From positions 1-15,444 of the forward strand of contig JBCCGG010000073.1 in the NCBI GenBank assembly GCA_039029395.1: a stretch of DNA of 15,444 bases, read 5' to 3'. Below, in pieces: positions 1-7,193 of the stretch (position 1 is its first letter; each line of letters starts with the position of its first letter). The position numbers and the translations under genes are program-made. Source of the stretch: JBCCGG01 sp039029395. GTDB taxonomy: Bacteria; Pseudomonadota; Alphaproteobacteria; Kiloniellales; JAKSDN01. Under the pieces are notes generated by a model. That model saw nothing but the letters and a program-made list of their open reading frames with translations. It was not told the DNA's origin and did not search any database.

Positions 1-60
1 ATCGGTCTGGTAACGCAGCGCCTTACGGCTATGCTGCTCTCGGGTGGTCGGCGTCCACAT
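1..60 (-). CDS. IS5-family transposase, N-terminal fragment (runs off the window)
   Basis: ATG at 60-58 on the minus strand opens a frame of 20 codons that reaches the window edge. It reads MWTPTTREQH followed by SRKALRYQTD. This strongly resembles the N-terminus of IS5-family DDE transposases from alphaproteobacteria, whose N-terminal part continues into a 'DLTDAEW'-type segment. A GGAG ribosome-binding site sits 5 nt upstream of the ATG. The catalytic DDE domain lies outside the window, so whether the transposase is intact is unknown. The family call rests on recognising this short conserved start. Confidence 0.7.
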   Translation of the reverse strand, partial: MWTPTTREQHSRKALRYQTD

Positions 61-138
61 GGCGGCTCCAGGGTTGGTCTAAGCAACCTCCTGGAATCAC
101 ATCGATACCGACCACTCAACCGCTTTCGAAACGGCCTC
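1..138 (-). mobile_element. Partial IS5-family insertion sequence (5' end of the element)
   Basis: The minus strand carries the start of an IS5-like transposase (1-60) and a leader back to about position 138. There the minus strand reads GAGGCCGTTTCGAAAG, the style of an IS5-family terminal repeat. It is directly preceded by CTAA (plus-strand TTAG at 139-142), which fits the YTAR target duplication used by the IS5 group. The other end lies outside the window, so neither the matching inverted repeat nor the duplicated target can be seen. The boundary is therefore an inference. Confidence 0.6.
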
Positions 139-340
139 TTAGGCGACTCATACAAGCAGATACAAGCGCAACGAAGACGCGAGAAGGGTGAAGAATAGTT
201 CCTCGTTGCATGCTTCCACGGCCCGGCTTCGGTGACAGTGCGCTCTTCTCCAATTGCTTTGAAATGATTTGGTGCAATCAATCAAGTGGACGGTCACCGA
301 AACACCAACTGGTCGTCATGAGCCGCGTCCTGTCCGGTGT
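139..340. other. Spacer between the IS end and the ChaC gene
   Basis: These 202 bases hold no ORF that looks like a gene, no convincing terminator for the minus-strand gene ending at 341, and no RNA gene that I can recognise. It is probably the original chromosomal flank into which the IS5-like element inserted next to TTAG. Confidence 0.5.
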
Positions 341-1123
341 TCAAAGCGGATCGATCACCGCGCGCAGCTCCGCGGCGCGCCTATAGAGATCGGTGATGTA
401 GGAGTCTTCGACACCGAGCAGGCTCAAGTGCGCGCGTGTGTCTGCGAGGTAGTCGAAGTTGCTGCCTAGGAGACCCTCGGCTTTGGCTATCATCCGGGCC
501 TGCTCGGCCGTCGGGATGTCCGGCACGATCCGCTCATGGCCCCGGTCGGCGGCGAAGGAGAGCGCCTCGATGGGGCCAAGCGCGGTCTCCAGCGTGAGCC
601 AGATGGGGCGGTAGGTGCTGGTTATCATCTCTCGTCGAAACAGCACGAAGGTTTCGTGCTCGAGCTTCGCCGCCTCGATCCGAAAGGCCAAGCCTTCGCA
701 GCCCGTCCCCGCGTCGATCGCCAGCATCAGCCCCGGCCGGTCGGGTGATCCGCGCGCGCCCATATCCCAGATGCAGAAGCTGCGCGAATAGGCCTTGGTT
801 CGGCCCCGCCGCACCTCGGCGAACTCGATCGACGGGTCCCACATCAGCGAGCCGTAGCCGAAGACCCAGACATCTCGGTCCCAACGCCCGTCGAACCAGT
901 CTCGCCGTCCGGATTCGCGCACCTCGCAGGGCGTGCGCCAACCCGAAGGGCGACCGGCCGCAGCCGCTTTGGCATCGACGGCTTCGAGATCCAGATCGCG
1001 GAAGAAGGAGCCCGAGGCGGGTTTGATCTGCCCACGTAGTTCAGGATGGTGGCGGAACGGATCTGGGTCGGCCAAAACTCTGATTCCGTCTTTCAAGGCG
1101 GAGAGCGCGGGCCATCGAGCCAC
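341..1123 (-). CDS. chaC: ChaC-type gamma-glutamylcyclotransferase
   Basis: The protein (260 aa) belongs to the ChaC family. These cytosolic enzymes cleave glutathione to 5-oxoproline and Cys-Gly. The core starts near residue 85 with the substrate-loop motif VFGYGSLMW (YGSL at 90-93). The catalytic acid of the family is expected to be Glu165 in FRREMIT, followed by STYRP and WLTLE. The first about 80 residues form an N-terminal extension (DPFRHHPELR and onward) that I believe is shared by alphaproteobacterial members. The start is GTG at 1123. An in-frame TGA lies 15 nt upstream and no ATG or clear Shine-Dalgarno site is present, so translation may be coupled to the gene upstream. It follows the DUF1989 gene by 26 nt on the same strand, which suggests co-transcription. 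The family call is firm. The choice of glutathione over other gamma-glutamyl substrates is inferred from family. Confidence 0.9.
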   Translation of the reverse strand: MARWPALSALKDGIRVLADPDPFRHHPELRGQIKPASGSFFRDLDLEAVDAKAAAAGRPSGWRTPCEVRESGRRDWFDGRWDRDVWVFGYGSLMWDPSIEFAEVRRGRTKAYSRSFCIWDMGARGSPDRPGLMLAIDAGTGCEGLAFRIEAAKLEHETFVLFRREMITSTYRPIWLTLETALGPIEALSFAADRGHERIVPDIPTAEQARMIAKAEGLLGSNFDYLADTRAHLSLLGVEDSYITDLYRRAAELRAVIDPL

Positions 1124-1149
1124 GCATTGCGTTGCAGATCAAGCGAGGC

Positions 1150-1758
1150 TCACCCCGGCATGACCTCCAGATGCAGCTCGCTCGGGCCCTCGGGCGCATT
1201 GATGGTCCAGCCCTCGAGCTTGAGATCGAAGGGGCAGGAGGAGACCACGCAAATCACCCGGCAGCGCGCGCCGAGCTCCACGTAGCCGCCTGGCGGCACC
1301 GGATTGGGCGGCGAGACAAAGGCGCCCGAGGCCTCGACGACCGTGTTGGTGAAGAAGTTGATCGGTTGGGGGACCACTGGCACCTGATGGCCCAGGCGGC
1401 CCATGGCCTCCACCAGGTTGGCGGCACAGCTACGGTGCGGGCCCTGGTGGCCGAGCTGTCGGTAGCGCTCGGAATCGCAGGCGGCGATCAGCATGTCGTG
1501 GGTGCCGCCGGCGCCGTCCTCCAGAAAGTCCAGTAGCGGCTGGCGGTAGCGGCAGACGAAGCCGTCGCCCGGCCGCGGCTTGAGGGAGCGATTGGCGGTC
1601 CAGCTGTGGGGCGCCGACAGCCAGGCCGACAGATCATCGGCCCGGAAGGCGAAGAAATCGGCCGCCTGGCGCCCCTTGGGCGTGGTGATCCTGAGCCGCT
1701 CGCCGGCCTCTAAGGTCACCGCCAGGCTCTCGGCGGCCGGCACAAGGTGGTGGGCCAT
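1150..1758 (-). CDS. DUF1989 protein (urea carboxylase-associated family)
   Basis: This 202-aa protein matches the DUF1989 family, whose members often accompany urea carboxylase/allophanate hydrolase genes and whose biochemical role is not settled. Typical features are the early TPKGRQAADFFAF segment (about 26-38), THDMLIAACD (86-95), HRSCAANLVEAM (108-119), PINFFTN (132-138) and VSSCPFD (172-178). His87, Cys94, Cys111 and Cys175 are candidate metal ligands or active-site residues, by inference. The open frame extends back to 1923. I chose ATG at 1758 because GGGAGGAG lies about 7 nt upstream and family similarity begins there. No urea carboxylase gene is in the window. The gene leads a two-gene minus-strand unit with the ChaC gene and is divergent from the hydrolase gene at 1904. 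Confidence 0.85.
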   Translation of the reverse strand: MAHHLVPAAESLAVTLEAGERLRITTPKGRQAADFFAFRADDLSAWLSAPHSWTANRSLKPRPGDGFVCRYRQPLLDFLEDGAGGTHDMLIAACDSERYRQLGHQGPHRSCAANLVEAMGRLGHQVPVVPQPINFFTNTVVEASGAFVSPPNPVPPGGYVELGARCRVICVVSSCPFDLKLEGWTINAPEGPSELHLEVMPG

Positions 1759-1903
1759 GATCCGATCTCCTCCCGCTTCGCTGCCCTGGGCGTGCCCGAA
1801 ACAATTGAAACACAAATCCGGCCGGCGCGGCATCTTGGCGAAACATTGCCCGCCTACTTTGCAGACCTCGCGACGAGCCGCGCAGCCAAGGGAGAGCGCC
1901 GAT

Positions 1904-2743
1904 ATGCCGACGATGCAGGTCAAGGGGGCCGAGATCCATTACCGCGACGAGGGTGCCGGAGAGCCGGTCGTCCTGGTCCACAGCTCGGCCTGCTCGAGCA
2001 GCCAATGGGACAAGCTGATCGCCGATCTGGGCCCCGGCTACCGGGTCCTGGCGCCTGATCTGCACGGCTACGGCCAGAGCGAGTTCTGGTCCGGCCGCGG
2101 GCCGATCACCCTGGCCGACGAGGCGGCGGTGGTCGAGCGCATGATCGCACTGTGCGACCAGCCGGTGCACTTGGTCGGCCACTCCTACGGCGGGGCCGTG
2201 GCGCTCAAGGTCAGCCGCGACGCTGCTCCGTCGATCCGCAGCCTGACCCTGGTCGAGCCGGTCGCGCTCCACCTTCTGCGCGGCAGCGATTCGGACGGGG
2301 CCGAGTGCTTCAGCGAGATTCGCGCGGTCGCCGATCATGTCGCCGGTGGGGTCGCGATCGGCGACTACCAAGGCGCCATGGCGCGCTTCGTCGATTATTG
2401 GAACGGGCCGGACGCCTGGTCGCGCCTGTCCGAGCGCAAGCAGGGTGCGCTCGCCAAGGCGGCGCCCAAGGTGGCGCTCGACTTTTGGGCCATCACCTCG
2501 GAGCAGGCCAGCCTGCAAGACTACGGCCACGTCGACGTGCCGACCCTGCTGCTGTGCGGCGAGGCCTCGCCCCTGCCGACCCGGCGCATCACCGCGCTGC
2601 TGGGCGGCGCCTTGCCTGGCGCGAGGGTCCAGGTGGTCGGCGGTGCTGGCCACATGCTGCCCCTGACTCACCCGGAGCGGGTCAACCCGCTGATCACCGA
2701 ACACCTCCAGGGGGTCGCCGCGTGCGCCCGCCTGGCCGCCTGA
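1904..2743 (+). CDS. Alpha/beta-fold hydrolase
   Basis: The 279-aa product has the alpha/beta hydrolase fold. An oxyanion-side VLVHSSACSSSQW lies at about 23-35, then the APDLHGYGQSE strand-turn (50-60), the nucleophile elbow GHSYGG (Ser94) and a C-terminal GGAGHMLPL with His250. The acid of the triad is not obvious: Glu118 (LVEPV, after strand 6) or Glu220 (LLCGEASP) are the candidates and no Asp stands in the usual place. The substrate cannot be read from the sequence. The longest frame opens at 1580 antisense to the DUF1989 gene. ATG at 1904 is preferred because GGGAGAG lies just upstream and the hydrolase fold starts there. An alternative ATG lies at 1913. It ends 47 nt before metY in the same direction and may be part of that operon. 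It is not MetX-like in length or motifs. Confidence 0.85.
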   Translation: MPTMQVKGAEIHYRDEGAGEPVVLVHSSACSSSQWDKLIADLGPGYRVLAPDLHGYGQSEFWSGRGPITLADEAAVVERMIALCDQPVHLVGHSYGGAVALKVSRDAAPSIRSLTLVEPVALHLLRGSDSDGAECFSEIRAVADHVAGGVAIGDYQGAMARFVDYWNGPDAWSRLSERKQGALAKAAPKVALDFWAITSEQASLQDYGHVDVPTLLLCGEASPLPTRRITALLGGALPGARVQVVGGAGHMLPLTHPERVNPLITEHLQGVAACARLAA

Positions 2744-2790
2744 ACATCGTCAAGAAATCTAGACGCTTTTTCCGAAGGAACCCCCCAACC

Positions 2791-4104
2791 ATGACCACCT
2801 CCTCGCGCAACCCAGAGACCCTGGTCCTCCACGCCGGCCACCGGGCCGATCCGACGACCAACGCGGTCGCGGTGCCGATCTACCAGACCACCTCCTATCA
2901 GTTCGACAGCACCGAGCACGCCAGCAACCTCTTCGCCCTGCAGGAGCTCGGCAACATCTACACCCGCGTCATGAACCCGACCGTCGCGGTGCTTGAAGAG
3001 CGCATTACCGCGCTCGAAGGGGGCGCGGCGGCGCTCGCCGTCTCCTCGGGCCAGGCGGCCAGCGCCATGGCGATCCAGAACATCGCCCGTTCCGGCGACA
3101 ACATCGTCAGCTCGACCGACCTCTACGGCGGCACCTGGAACCTCTTCGCCAACACCTTCTCGACCTTCGGCATCGAAGTCCGCTTCGTCGATCCGAGCGA
3201 CCCGGAGAACTTCCGCCGGGCGACCGACGCCCGGACCCGGGCCTACTACGCCGAGACCCTGCCCAATCCAAAGCTCCAGGTCTTCCCGATCCGCGAGGTC
3301 GCCGAGATCGGCGAGCAGGAGGGCGTGCCCTTGATCGTCGACAACACAGCGGCGCCGATCATCTGCAAGCCCTTCGCCCACGGCGCCCACGTCATCGTCT
3401 ACTCGACCACCAAGTACATCGGCGGCCACGGCACCTCGATCGGCGGCGTCATCGTCGACGGCGGCAGCTTCGATTGGGAGAAGCACGCCGCGCGCTTCCC
3501 GCTGCTCAACGAGCCGGATCCGAGCTACCACGGCGCGGTCTGGACCGAGGCGGCCAAGCCCTTGGGGCCAATCGCCTACATCCTCAAGGCGCGGGTCACC
3601 CTGCAGCGGGATCTCGGCTACGCGGTCAGCCCGTTCAACGCGTTCCAGTTCATTCAAGGCCTGGAGACCTTGCCGCTTCGCATGCGCGAGCACTGCCGCA
3701 ACGCCCAGGCGGTGGCCGACTTCCTGGCCGAGCATCCGGCGGTCACCCGGGTGATCCACCCGAGCCAGCTTGGCGGCCAGCAGCGCCAGCGCGCCGAGGC
3801 CTACCTGGACAACGGCTTTGGCGGCCTGGTCGGGTTTGAGCTGGCAGGCGGCGCCGAGGCCGGACAGCGCTTCATCGACGCCCTCGAGCTGTTCTACCAT
3901 GTCGCCAACATTGGCGATGCGCGCTCGCTGGCCATTCACCCGGCGACCACGACCCACTCACAGCTGCCGCCCGAGGAGCAGCTGGCGACCGGCGTCACCC
4001 CCGGCTACGTGCGCCTTTCGGTCGGCATCGAGCACATCGACGACATCCTGGCCGACCTGGAGCAAGCCCTGCTGACGGTCCGCGAGGTGCGGCAGGCCGC
4101 CTGA
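2791..4104 (+). CDS. metY: O-acetylhomoserine sulfhydrylase (PLP enzyme, Cys/Met metabolism family)
   Basis: This cytosolic 437-aa enzyme would condense O-acetylhomoserine with sulfide to give homocysteine, the direct sulfhydrylation route to methionine. It fits the MetY group of the Cys/Met PLP family in length and motifs: ETLVLHAGHRADP at the start, YTRVMNPT (57-64), SSGQAA (85-90), the ring-stacking Tyr in DLYGGT (about 112), VDNT with Asp184 for the pyridine nitrogen, and the PLP Lys208 in YSTTKYIGGHGTSIGG. The C-terminal ATTTHSQL and GYVRLSVGIEH are typical. The start at 2791 has GAAGGAA about 11 nt upstream. A longer frame runs back to 2152 across the hydrolase gene but is just an open shadow. 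metA follows after 30 nt. No SAM-II riboswitch fold is visible in the 47-nt leader. Confidence 0.95.
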   Translation: MTTSSRNPETLVLHAGHRADPTTNAVAVPIYQTTSYQFDSTEHASNLFALQELGNIYTRVMNPTVAVLEERITALEGGAAALAVSSGQAASAMAIQNIARSGDNIVSSTDLYGGTWNLFANTFSTFGIEVRFVDPSDPENFRRATDARTRAYYAETLPNPKLQVFPIREVAEIGEQEGVPLIVDNTAAPIICKPFAHGAHVIVYSTTKYIGGHGTSIGGVIVDGGSFDWEKHAARFPLLNEPDPSYHGAVWTEAAKPLGPIAYILKARVTLQRDLGYAVSPFNAFQFIQGLETLPLRMREHCRNAQAVADFLAEHPAVTRVIHPSQLGGQQRQRAEAYLDNGFGGLVGFELAGGAEAGQRFIDALELFYHVANIGDARSLAIHPATTTHSQLPPEEQLATGVTPGYVRLSVGIEHIDDILADLEQALLTVREVRQAA

Positions 4105-4134
4105 TCCGGTCCCTCGAGCAGAGGAGCGCATGCC

Positions 4135-5076
4135 ATGTCGATCGCGCTACCGGCAGCCTTGCCCGCATTTGACGTCTTGCGCAGCGAGTGTCTGCCGGTG
4201 GTCGCGCTCGATCAGCCCCGGCCCCGGCGGGCCCTGCGGATCGCCCTGCTGAATCTGATGCCCGACAAGCCGGTCACCGAGACCCAGCATGCGCGACTGC
4301 TCGCAGCCGGCGGCCATGACGTGGAGCTGACCCTTCTGCTGCCGAAGAACTACCGCTCCAAGTCGACCTCGGCGGCTCATCTGGACGCCTTTTACCGGCG
4401 CTGGAGCGAGGTGCGCGGCGAGGCCTTCGACGGCCTCATCGTGACCGGCGCGCCGCTCGAGACATTGGACTTCGAGAAAGTCGACTATTGGGACGAGCTC
4501 ACCGAGATCTTCGATTGGGCGCGTGGCCGGGTGCGCCGCAGCTTCTATATCTGCTGGGCTGCCCAAGCCGCGCTCTACCACTACCACGGCGTTCCCAAGC
4601 ACGTCCGGGAGCGCAAGTGCTTCGGCGTCTTCAAGCACCGGGTGGCCAAACGTTCGGCCAAGCTGCTGGAGTGCGTCGCCGACGACTTCTGGATTCCGGT
4701 CTCGCGCCACACCGAGGTGCGCCAGTCGGATCTTGCCGGTGCGCGCGGGCTCGAGATTCTGGTCGAGGGCGCGGAGACCGGGCCCTGCCTGCTCGAGGAC
4801 CGGGCCCGTGGGGCGCACTACATGTTCAATCACCTGGAGTACGACGCCGACACCTTGAAGCGGGAATACCTGCGGGATATCGCCGCCGAGCGCCCGGTCG
4901 AGCTGCCGAAGAACTATTTTCCCGAGGGCAATCTGGACCGCGCGCCGGTCAACTTCTGGCGTCAGGCGGCCTGCGCGCTCTACAGCAACTGGCTCGACGA
5001 GATCGAACGGGACCGCGACGTGAGCGAGACGCTTGCCCGGCGCCGCGCCAAAGGCCTGGTGAGCGCCGCGGCCTAA
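4135..5076 (+). CDS. metA: Homoserine O-acyltransferase MetA, probably acetyl-CoA dependent
   Basis: This 313-aa protein is full-length MetA. It activates the hydroxyl of homoserine by acylation at the start of methionine synthesis. The glutamine-amidotransferase-like fold shows LNLMPDKPVTE (39-49), LLPKNYRSKST (68-78), DGLIVTGAP (99-107), catalytic Cys140 in ICWAAQAAL, and His233/Glu235 in FNHLEYD. Residue 109 (TGAPLE) is Glu. At this place E. coli has Gly and makes O-succinylhomoserine, while Bacillus-type enzymes have Glu and make O-acetylhomoserine. That suggests acetyl transfer, matching the MetY gene just upstream. ATG at 4135 has GAGGAG 8 nt upstream. An ATG at 4130 is in another frame. 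The 30-nt spacing to metY supports one transcript. Confidence 0.95.
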   Translation: MSIALPAALPAFDVLRSECLPVVALDQPRPRRALRIALLNLMPDKPVTETQHARLLAAGGHDVELTLLLPKNYRSKSTSAAHLDAFYRRWSEVRGEAFDGLIVTGAPLETLDFEKVDYWDELTEIFDWARGRVRRSFYICWAAQAALYHYHGVPKHVRERKCFGVFKHRVAKRSAKLLECVADDFWIPVSRHTEVRQSDLAGARGLEILVEGAETGPCLLEDRARGAHYMFNHLEYDADTLKREYLRDIAAERPVELPKNYFPEGNLDRAPVNFWRQAACALYSNWLDEIERDRDVSETLARRRAKGLVSAAA

Positions 5077-5084
5077 GCACGCCA

Positions 5085-5112
5085 TGGACGGGCCGGCGAT
5101 CCCGGCTAGAAT
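5085..5112 (+). promoter_or_regulatory. Candidate sigma70-type promoter giving a leaderless or near-leaderless mRNA
   Basis: A -10 hexamer TAGAAT lies at 5107-5112 and a weaker -35 TGGACG (4 of 6) at 5085-5090, separated by 16 nt. Transcription would start about 7 nt downstream, at or next to the ATG at 5119. No Shine-Dalgarno sequence precedes that ATG, consistent with leaderless translation. Confidence 0.45.
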
Positions 5113-5118
5113 GGCGCC

Positions 5119-5775
5119 ATGATCATCTTCAAGGAAATCGAGCGCATAGCCCAAGAGCGCGCCGGCGGCGCGGCCGCCCTGAAGAAGCGCCTGGCGGTGC
5201 CAAAGAGCGCCAAGGCCCTGCGCGCGGTCGCCGACGACCGCTATCTGTCCCTCATGTCCCTCAGGGTGTTCCGGGCCGGCCTCAAGCACAGCTTGGTGGA
5301 CGCCAAGTGGCCGGCCTTCGAGGAGCGCTTCTTCGGCTTCGATCCGCACCGGGTACGCGCCATGAGCGACGAGGCTCTCGAGGCGCTGATGTCCGACAAG
5401 GCGCTGATCCGCCATTGGCCCAAGATCAAGTCGGTGCGCGCCAACGCGGCCGCCATGGTCGCGCTCGACGGGTGCGGCGCCTACCTGGCGGACTGGCCGG
5501 GCGACGACGTGGTCGGGCTCTGGGACGATATCGCCAAGCGCTTTTCCCAGATGGGCGGCAACTCGGGGCCGATGTTCCTGCGCATGGCCGGCAAGGACAG
5601 CTTCATCCTGACCCCGGACGTGGAGCGCGCGCTGGGGCGCTTCCGGGATCTGGAGGGCCCCTTCAAGAGCAAGCGCGCGCGCCGGGCCGCCCAAGACGCC
5701 TTCAACCACTGGGCTATCGAGAGCGGTCGCCCGCTTTGCCAGATCTCCCAGATCTTGGCGCTGGCCGCTTCGTGA
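5119..5775 (+). CDS. DNA-3-methyladenine glycosylase I family protein
   Basis: The 218-aa protein resembles the Tag-type 3-methyladenine DNA glycosylases of the HhH-GPD superfamily, which excise alkylated bases in base-excision repair. The most telling stretch is FRAGLKHSLVDAKWPAFEERF (51-71), then FDPHRVRAMSDE (74-85) and LIRHWPKIKSVRANAAA (96-112). These line up with the FQAGLSW, FDP and IIRHRGKI blocks of E. coli Tag. MGGNSGPMFLRMAGKD (145-160) and the C-terminal ESGRPLCQISQILAL are typical of a proteobacterial subgroup. The Cys/His zinc site of E. coli Tag is not evident, so this is a divergent, Tag-like subgroup. It lies 42 nt after metA but seems to have its own promoter. No Shine-Dalgarno site precedes the ATG. 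Confidence 0.85.
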   Translation: MIIFKEIERIAQERAGGAAALKKRLAVPKSAKALRAVADDRYLSLMSLRVFRAGLKHSLVDAKWPAFEERFFGFDPHRVRAMSDEALEALMSDKALIRHWPKIKSVRANAAAMVALDGCGAYLADWPGDDVVGLWDDIAKRFSQMGGNSGPMFLRMAGKDSFILTPDVERALGRFRDLEGPFKSKRARRAAQDAFNHWAIESGRPLCQISQILALAAS

Positions 5776-6132
5776 AAGTGAGAAGGCGCCGGACCATGGC
5801 CTAGACGTCCAGTTGCCCAATACACGGGGGCTTTCGCAGGTTGGCGGGCTTACTGTCCCCGAACCACATGGGTTTGACTTCGCGAAAACCGGCAACGGCA
5901 GGAAAGGAGCTGCCAGGGGTGAAAGTAGCAAGCAAACCTTGGGCAAAGTCGTTCGGATTTGTTTGGGTAAAAGCCTTTAATGAAGCAGAATCGTTGCTCT
6001 TCCGGAGGTAAGTGACGCGGCAAACTCGACCAATCCAATACCAAGCCGCGGTTACAATGCCCCGTGAGATCTATCATTCTCACCGAGGTTTCTGTTGGAT
6101 GGGTTTTTCTACATGCTCAAAGCGAAAGTCCG
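5776..6132. other. Intergenic region with no recognised gene
   Basis: These 357 bases lie between the glycosylase gene and the 3' end of the LysR gene, where base composition falls from GC-rich to mixed. Short open frames exist (for example 5850-6083 on the minus strand) but match nothing I recognise and lack good start signals. A TACAAT hexamer stands at 6053-6058 without a matching -35. A 5-bp inverted repeat GTGAG/CTCAC at 6064-6068 and 6079-6083 could be a weak terminator stem for LysR, but no T-run follows it. The stretch may mark the edge of an acquired segment. Confidence 0.4.
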
Positions 6133-7077
6133 TCAAAGTTTCAAATAGCGAGGCGATTGGCTGCCGATCTGACTTGCGATCCAGTCAAACACCTTTTGTT
6201 GACCTCTTTGGGCGCTGTTCGTAAAGCGTGTCATGACATAGCCCGCCTCACTTACCACGACGTCCGGCGTTGGCTGGACCAGCGACCCATTGGTGAGCAA
6301 GCCGTCAATCAAACCAAGCCATCCCAGTGCAATGCCTTCTCCAGCCACAGCCGCCTGAGTAACCATGTCATAGTTGTTGAAGCTAATGTAGTTGTGCGTT
6401 CTATCGTCGTTTATGCCAAGACCCCTGAACCACCCTTGCCACGTTTGCCACTCCGCCGATGGAGGACGGGACAAGCTCAGAAGCTGTGTCTTCAAGAGAT
6501 CTGCCGAGTTAGCAACTGGGCCATTGTTCGTCAGGAACTCCGGGCTGCAGACCGCGGCAACCCTTTCTTCCAACAGCAAGACATCGCCATCTTTCATGTT
6601 GCTCAATGCACTTACGTGGATCGCAATATCACAATCGTCCGCGTTTTCTTCGGGCGAGACCTGCGATGCCAATATCTGAATCTCGACTTCGTCACCCAAT
6701 TCAGAGCGCAAATAGGAAAGCCGCGGCAATAGCCAGAACGTCGAGAACGCGAAATCGGCAGAGATCCGAACCCTTGGTTTCGACTTGCGAGCCAAGAGCG
6801 ATGCAAGGGATTGCCGCATTTGGTTCATAGCAGGCTCAACAACTGTCAATAGACGAATCCCGTCACTGGTGAGCGACACCCCACGGTGCTCGCGTTTGAA
6901 CAACACCACATCAAGTTCGACTTCCAAGGCTTTGATGCGTTGCGAAACGGAAGACTGAGTCATGCCCAGTTCCGCAGCGGCTCCCGTGAAGTTGCCGTTG
7001 CGAGCAACCAGATGAAACACAAAGAGGCCAGCAAGGTTTTGACCAAGCTTCCTATTAGACAGCTTAATGCCAACCAT
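6133..7077 (-). CDS. LysR-family transcriptional regulator
   Basis: The product (314 aa from ATG at 7077) is a standard-length LysR regulator. The N-terminal winged helix-turn-helix spans about 14-75: LAGLFVFHLVARNGNFTGAA, LGMTQSSVSQRIKALE and GVSLTSDGIRLL. The rest is the effector-binding domain, with the GcvA-like pattern SADFAFSTFWLLPRLSYLR. The frame is open to 7212, but residues before MVGIKLSNRK do not look like the family and would run into the divergent gene, so 7077 is preferred despite a weak ribosome site. It faces the BCCT transporter across a 116-bp spacer. That is the classic arrangement for a LysR protein controlling its divergent neighbour, probably with a quaternary amine or related solute as signal (inference). 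The gene is clearly lower in GC than the methionine genes (24 of 60 bases at 6361-6420). Confidence 0.92.
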   Translation of the reverse strand: MVGIKLSNRKLGQNLAGLFVFHLVARNGNFTGAAAELGMTQSSVSQRIKALEVELDVVLFKREHRGVSLTSDGIRLLTVVEPAMNQMRQSLASLLARKSKPRVRISADFAFSTFWLLPRLSYLRSELGDEVEIQILASQVSPEENADDCDIAIHVSALSNMKDGDVLLLEERVAAVCSPEFLTNNGPVANSADLLKTQLLSLSRPPSAEWQTWQGWFRGLGINDDRTHNYISFNNYDMVTQAAVAGEGIALGWLGLIDGLLTNGSLVQPTPDVVVSEAGYVMTRFTNSAQRGQQKVFDWIASQIGSQSPRYLKL

Positions 7078-7111
7078 AACAAATCCGGTACTGCAAAGAG
7101 GATTTGAGTTG

Positions 7112-7140
7112 ATACAGACTGCGCGGCCTTGGGTTGTCAA
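7112..7140 (-). promoter_or_regulatory. Possible promoter of the LysR gene
   Basis: On the minus strand a perfect TTGACA (7140-7135) is followed after 17-18 nt by a poor -10 (CTGTAT or TGTATC, ending near 7112). A strong -35 with a weak -10 would suit an autoregulated LysR gene. The call rests on the hexamers alone. Confidence 0.3.
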
Positions 7141-7151
7141 TATCAAAGTCA

Positions 7152-7165
7152 TCGCTTCAAAGCGA
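7152..7165. promoter_or_regulatory. Palindrome, candidate operator for the LysR/BCCT divergon
   Basis: TCGCTT-CA-AAGCGA is a perfect inverted repeat with 6-bp arms and a 2-bp centre. It lies between the divergent LysR and BCCT genes, 29-42 bp before the BCCT start. Its span is close to the T-N11-A form of LysR sites (here T-N12-A). A second, wider inverted repeat TTGATA (7109-7114) / TATCAA (7141-7146) lies on the LysR side. Confidence 0.4.
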
Positions 7166-7193
7166 ATGGCGACCACGCTGAATGGGGGGGCAG

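Noticed and set aside
1836..1849. Sigma54-like promoter (TGG...TTGC) upstream of the hydrolase gene
   Set aside because: The GG-to-GC distance is one base short of the strict sigma54 spacing, and the TGGCAC half is poor.
2744..2790. SAM-II riboswitch or terminator in front of metY
   Set aside because: The leader is only 47 nt and shows just a 4-bp CGTC/GACG stem before a T-run. I cannot fold it into the SAM-II pseudoknot, and the stem is too weak for a terminator.
2152..2790. Long N-terminal extension of the metY frame
   Set aside because: It overlaps the well-supported hydrolase gene in another frame. The family start matches ATG 2791.
2668..3957. 429-aa open frame on the minus strand opposite metY
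   Set aside because: It is a shadow of the high-GC metY gene, with low-complexity Gly/Val/Asp/Arg composition and no family features. The same holds for the large frames opposite metA (4147-5946) and the EAL gene (13091-14398).
5850..6083. Small minus-strand ORF in the spacer before LysR
   Set aside because: No recognisable family, no good ribosome site, and a composition typical of random translation.
6064..6732. Plus-strand ORF antisense to LysR, preceded by TACAAT
   Set aside because: Most of it is antisense to a firm LysR gene. The protein looks random and no -35 pairs with the hexamer.
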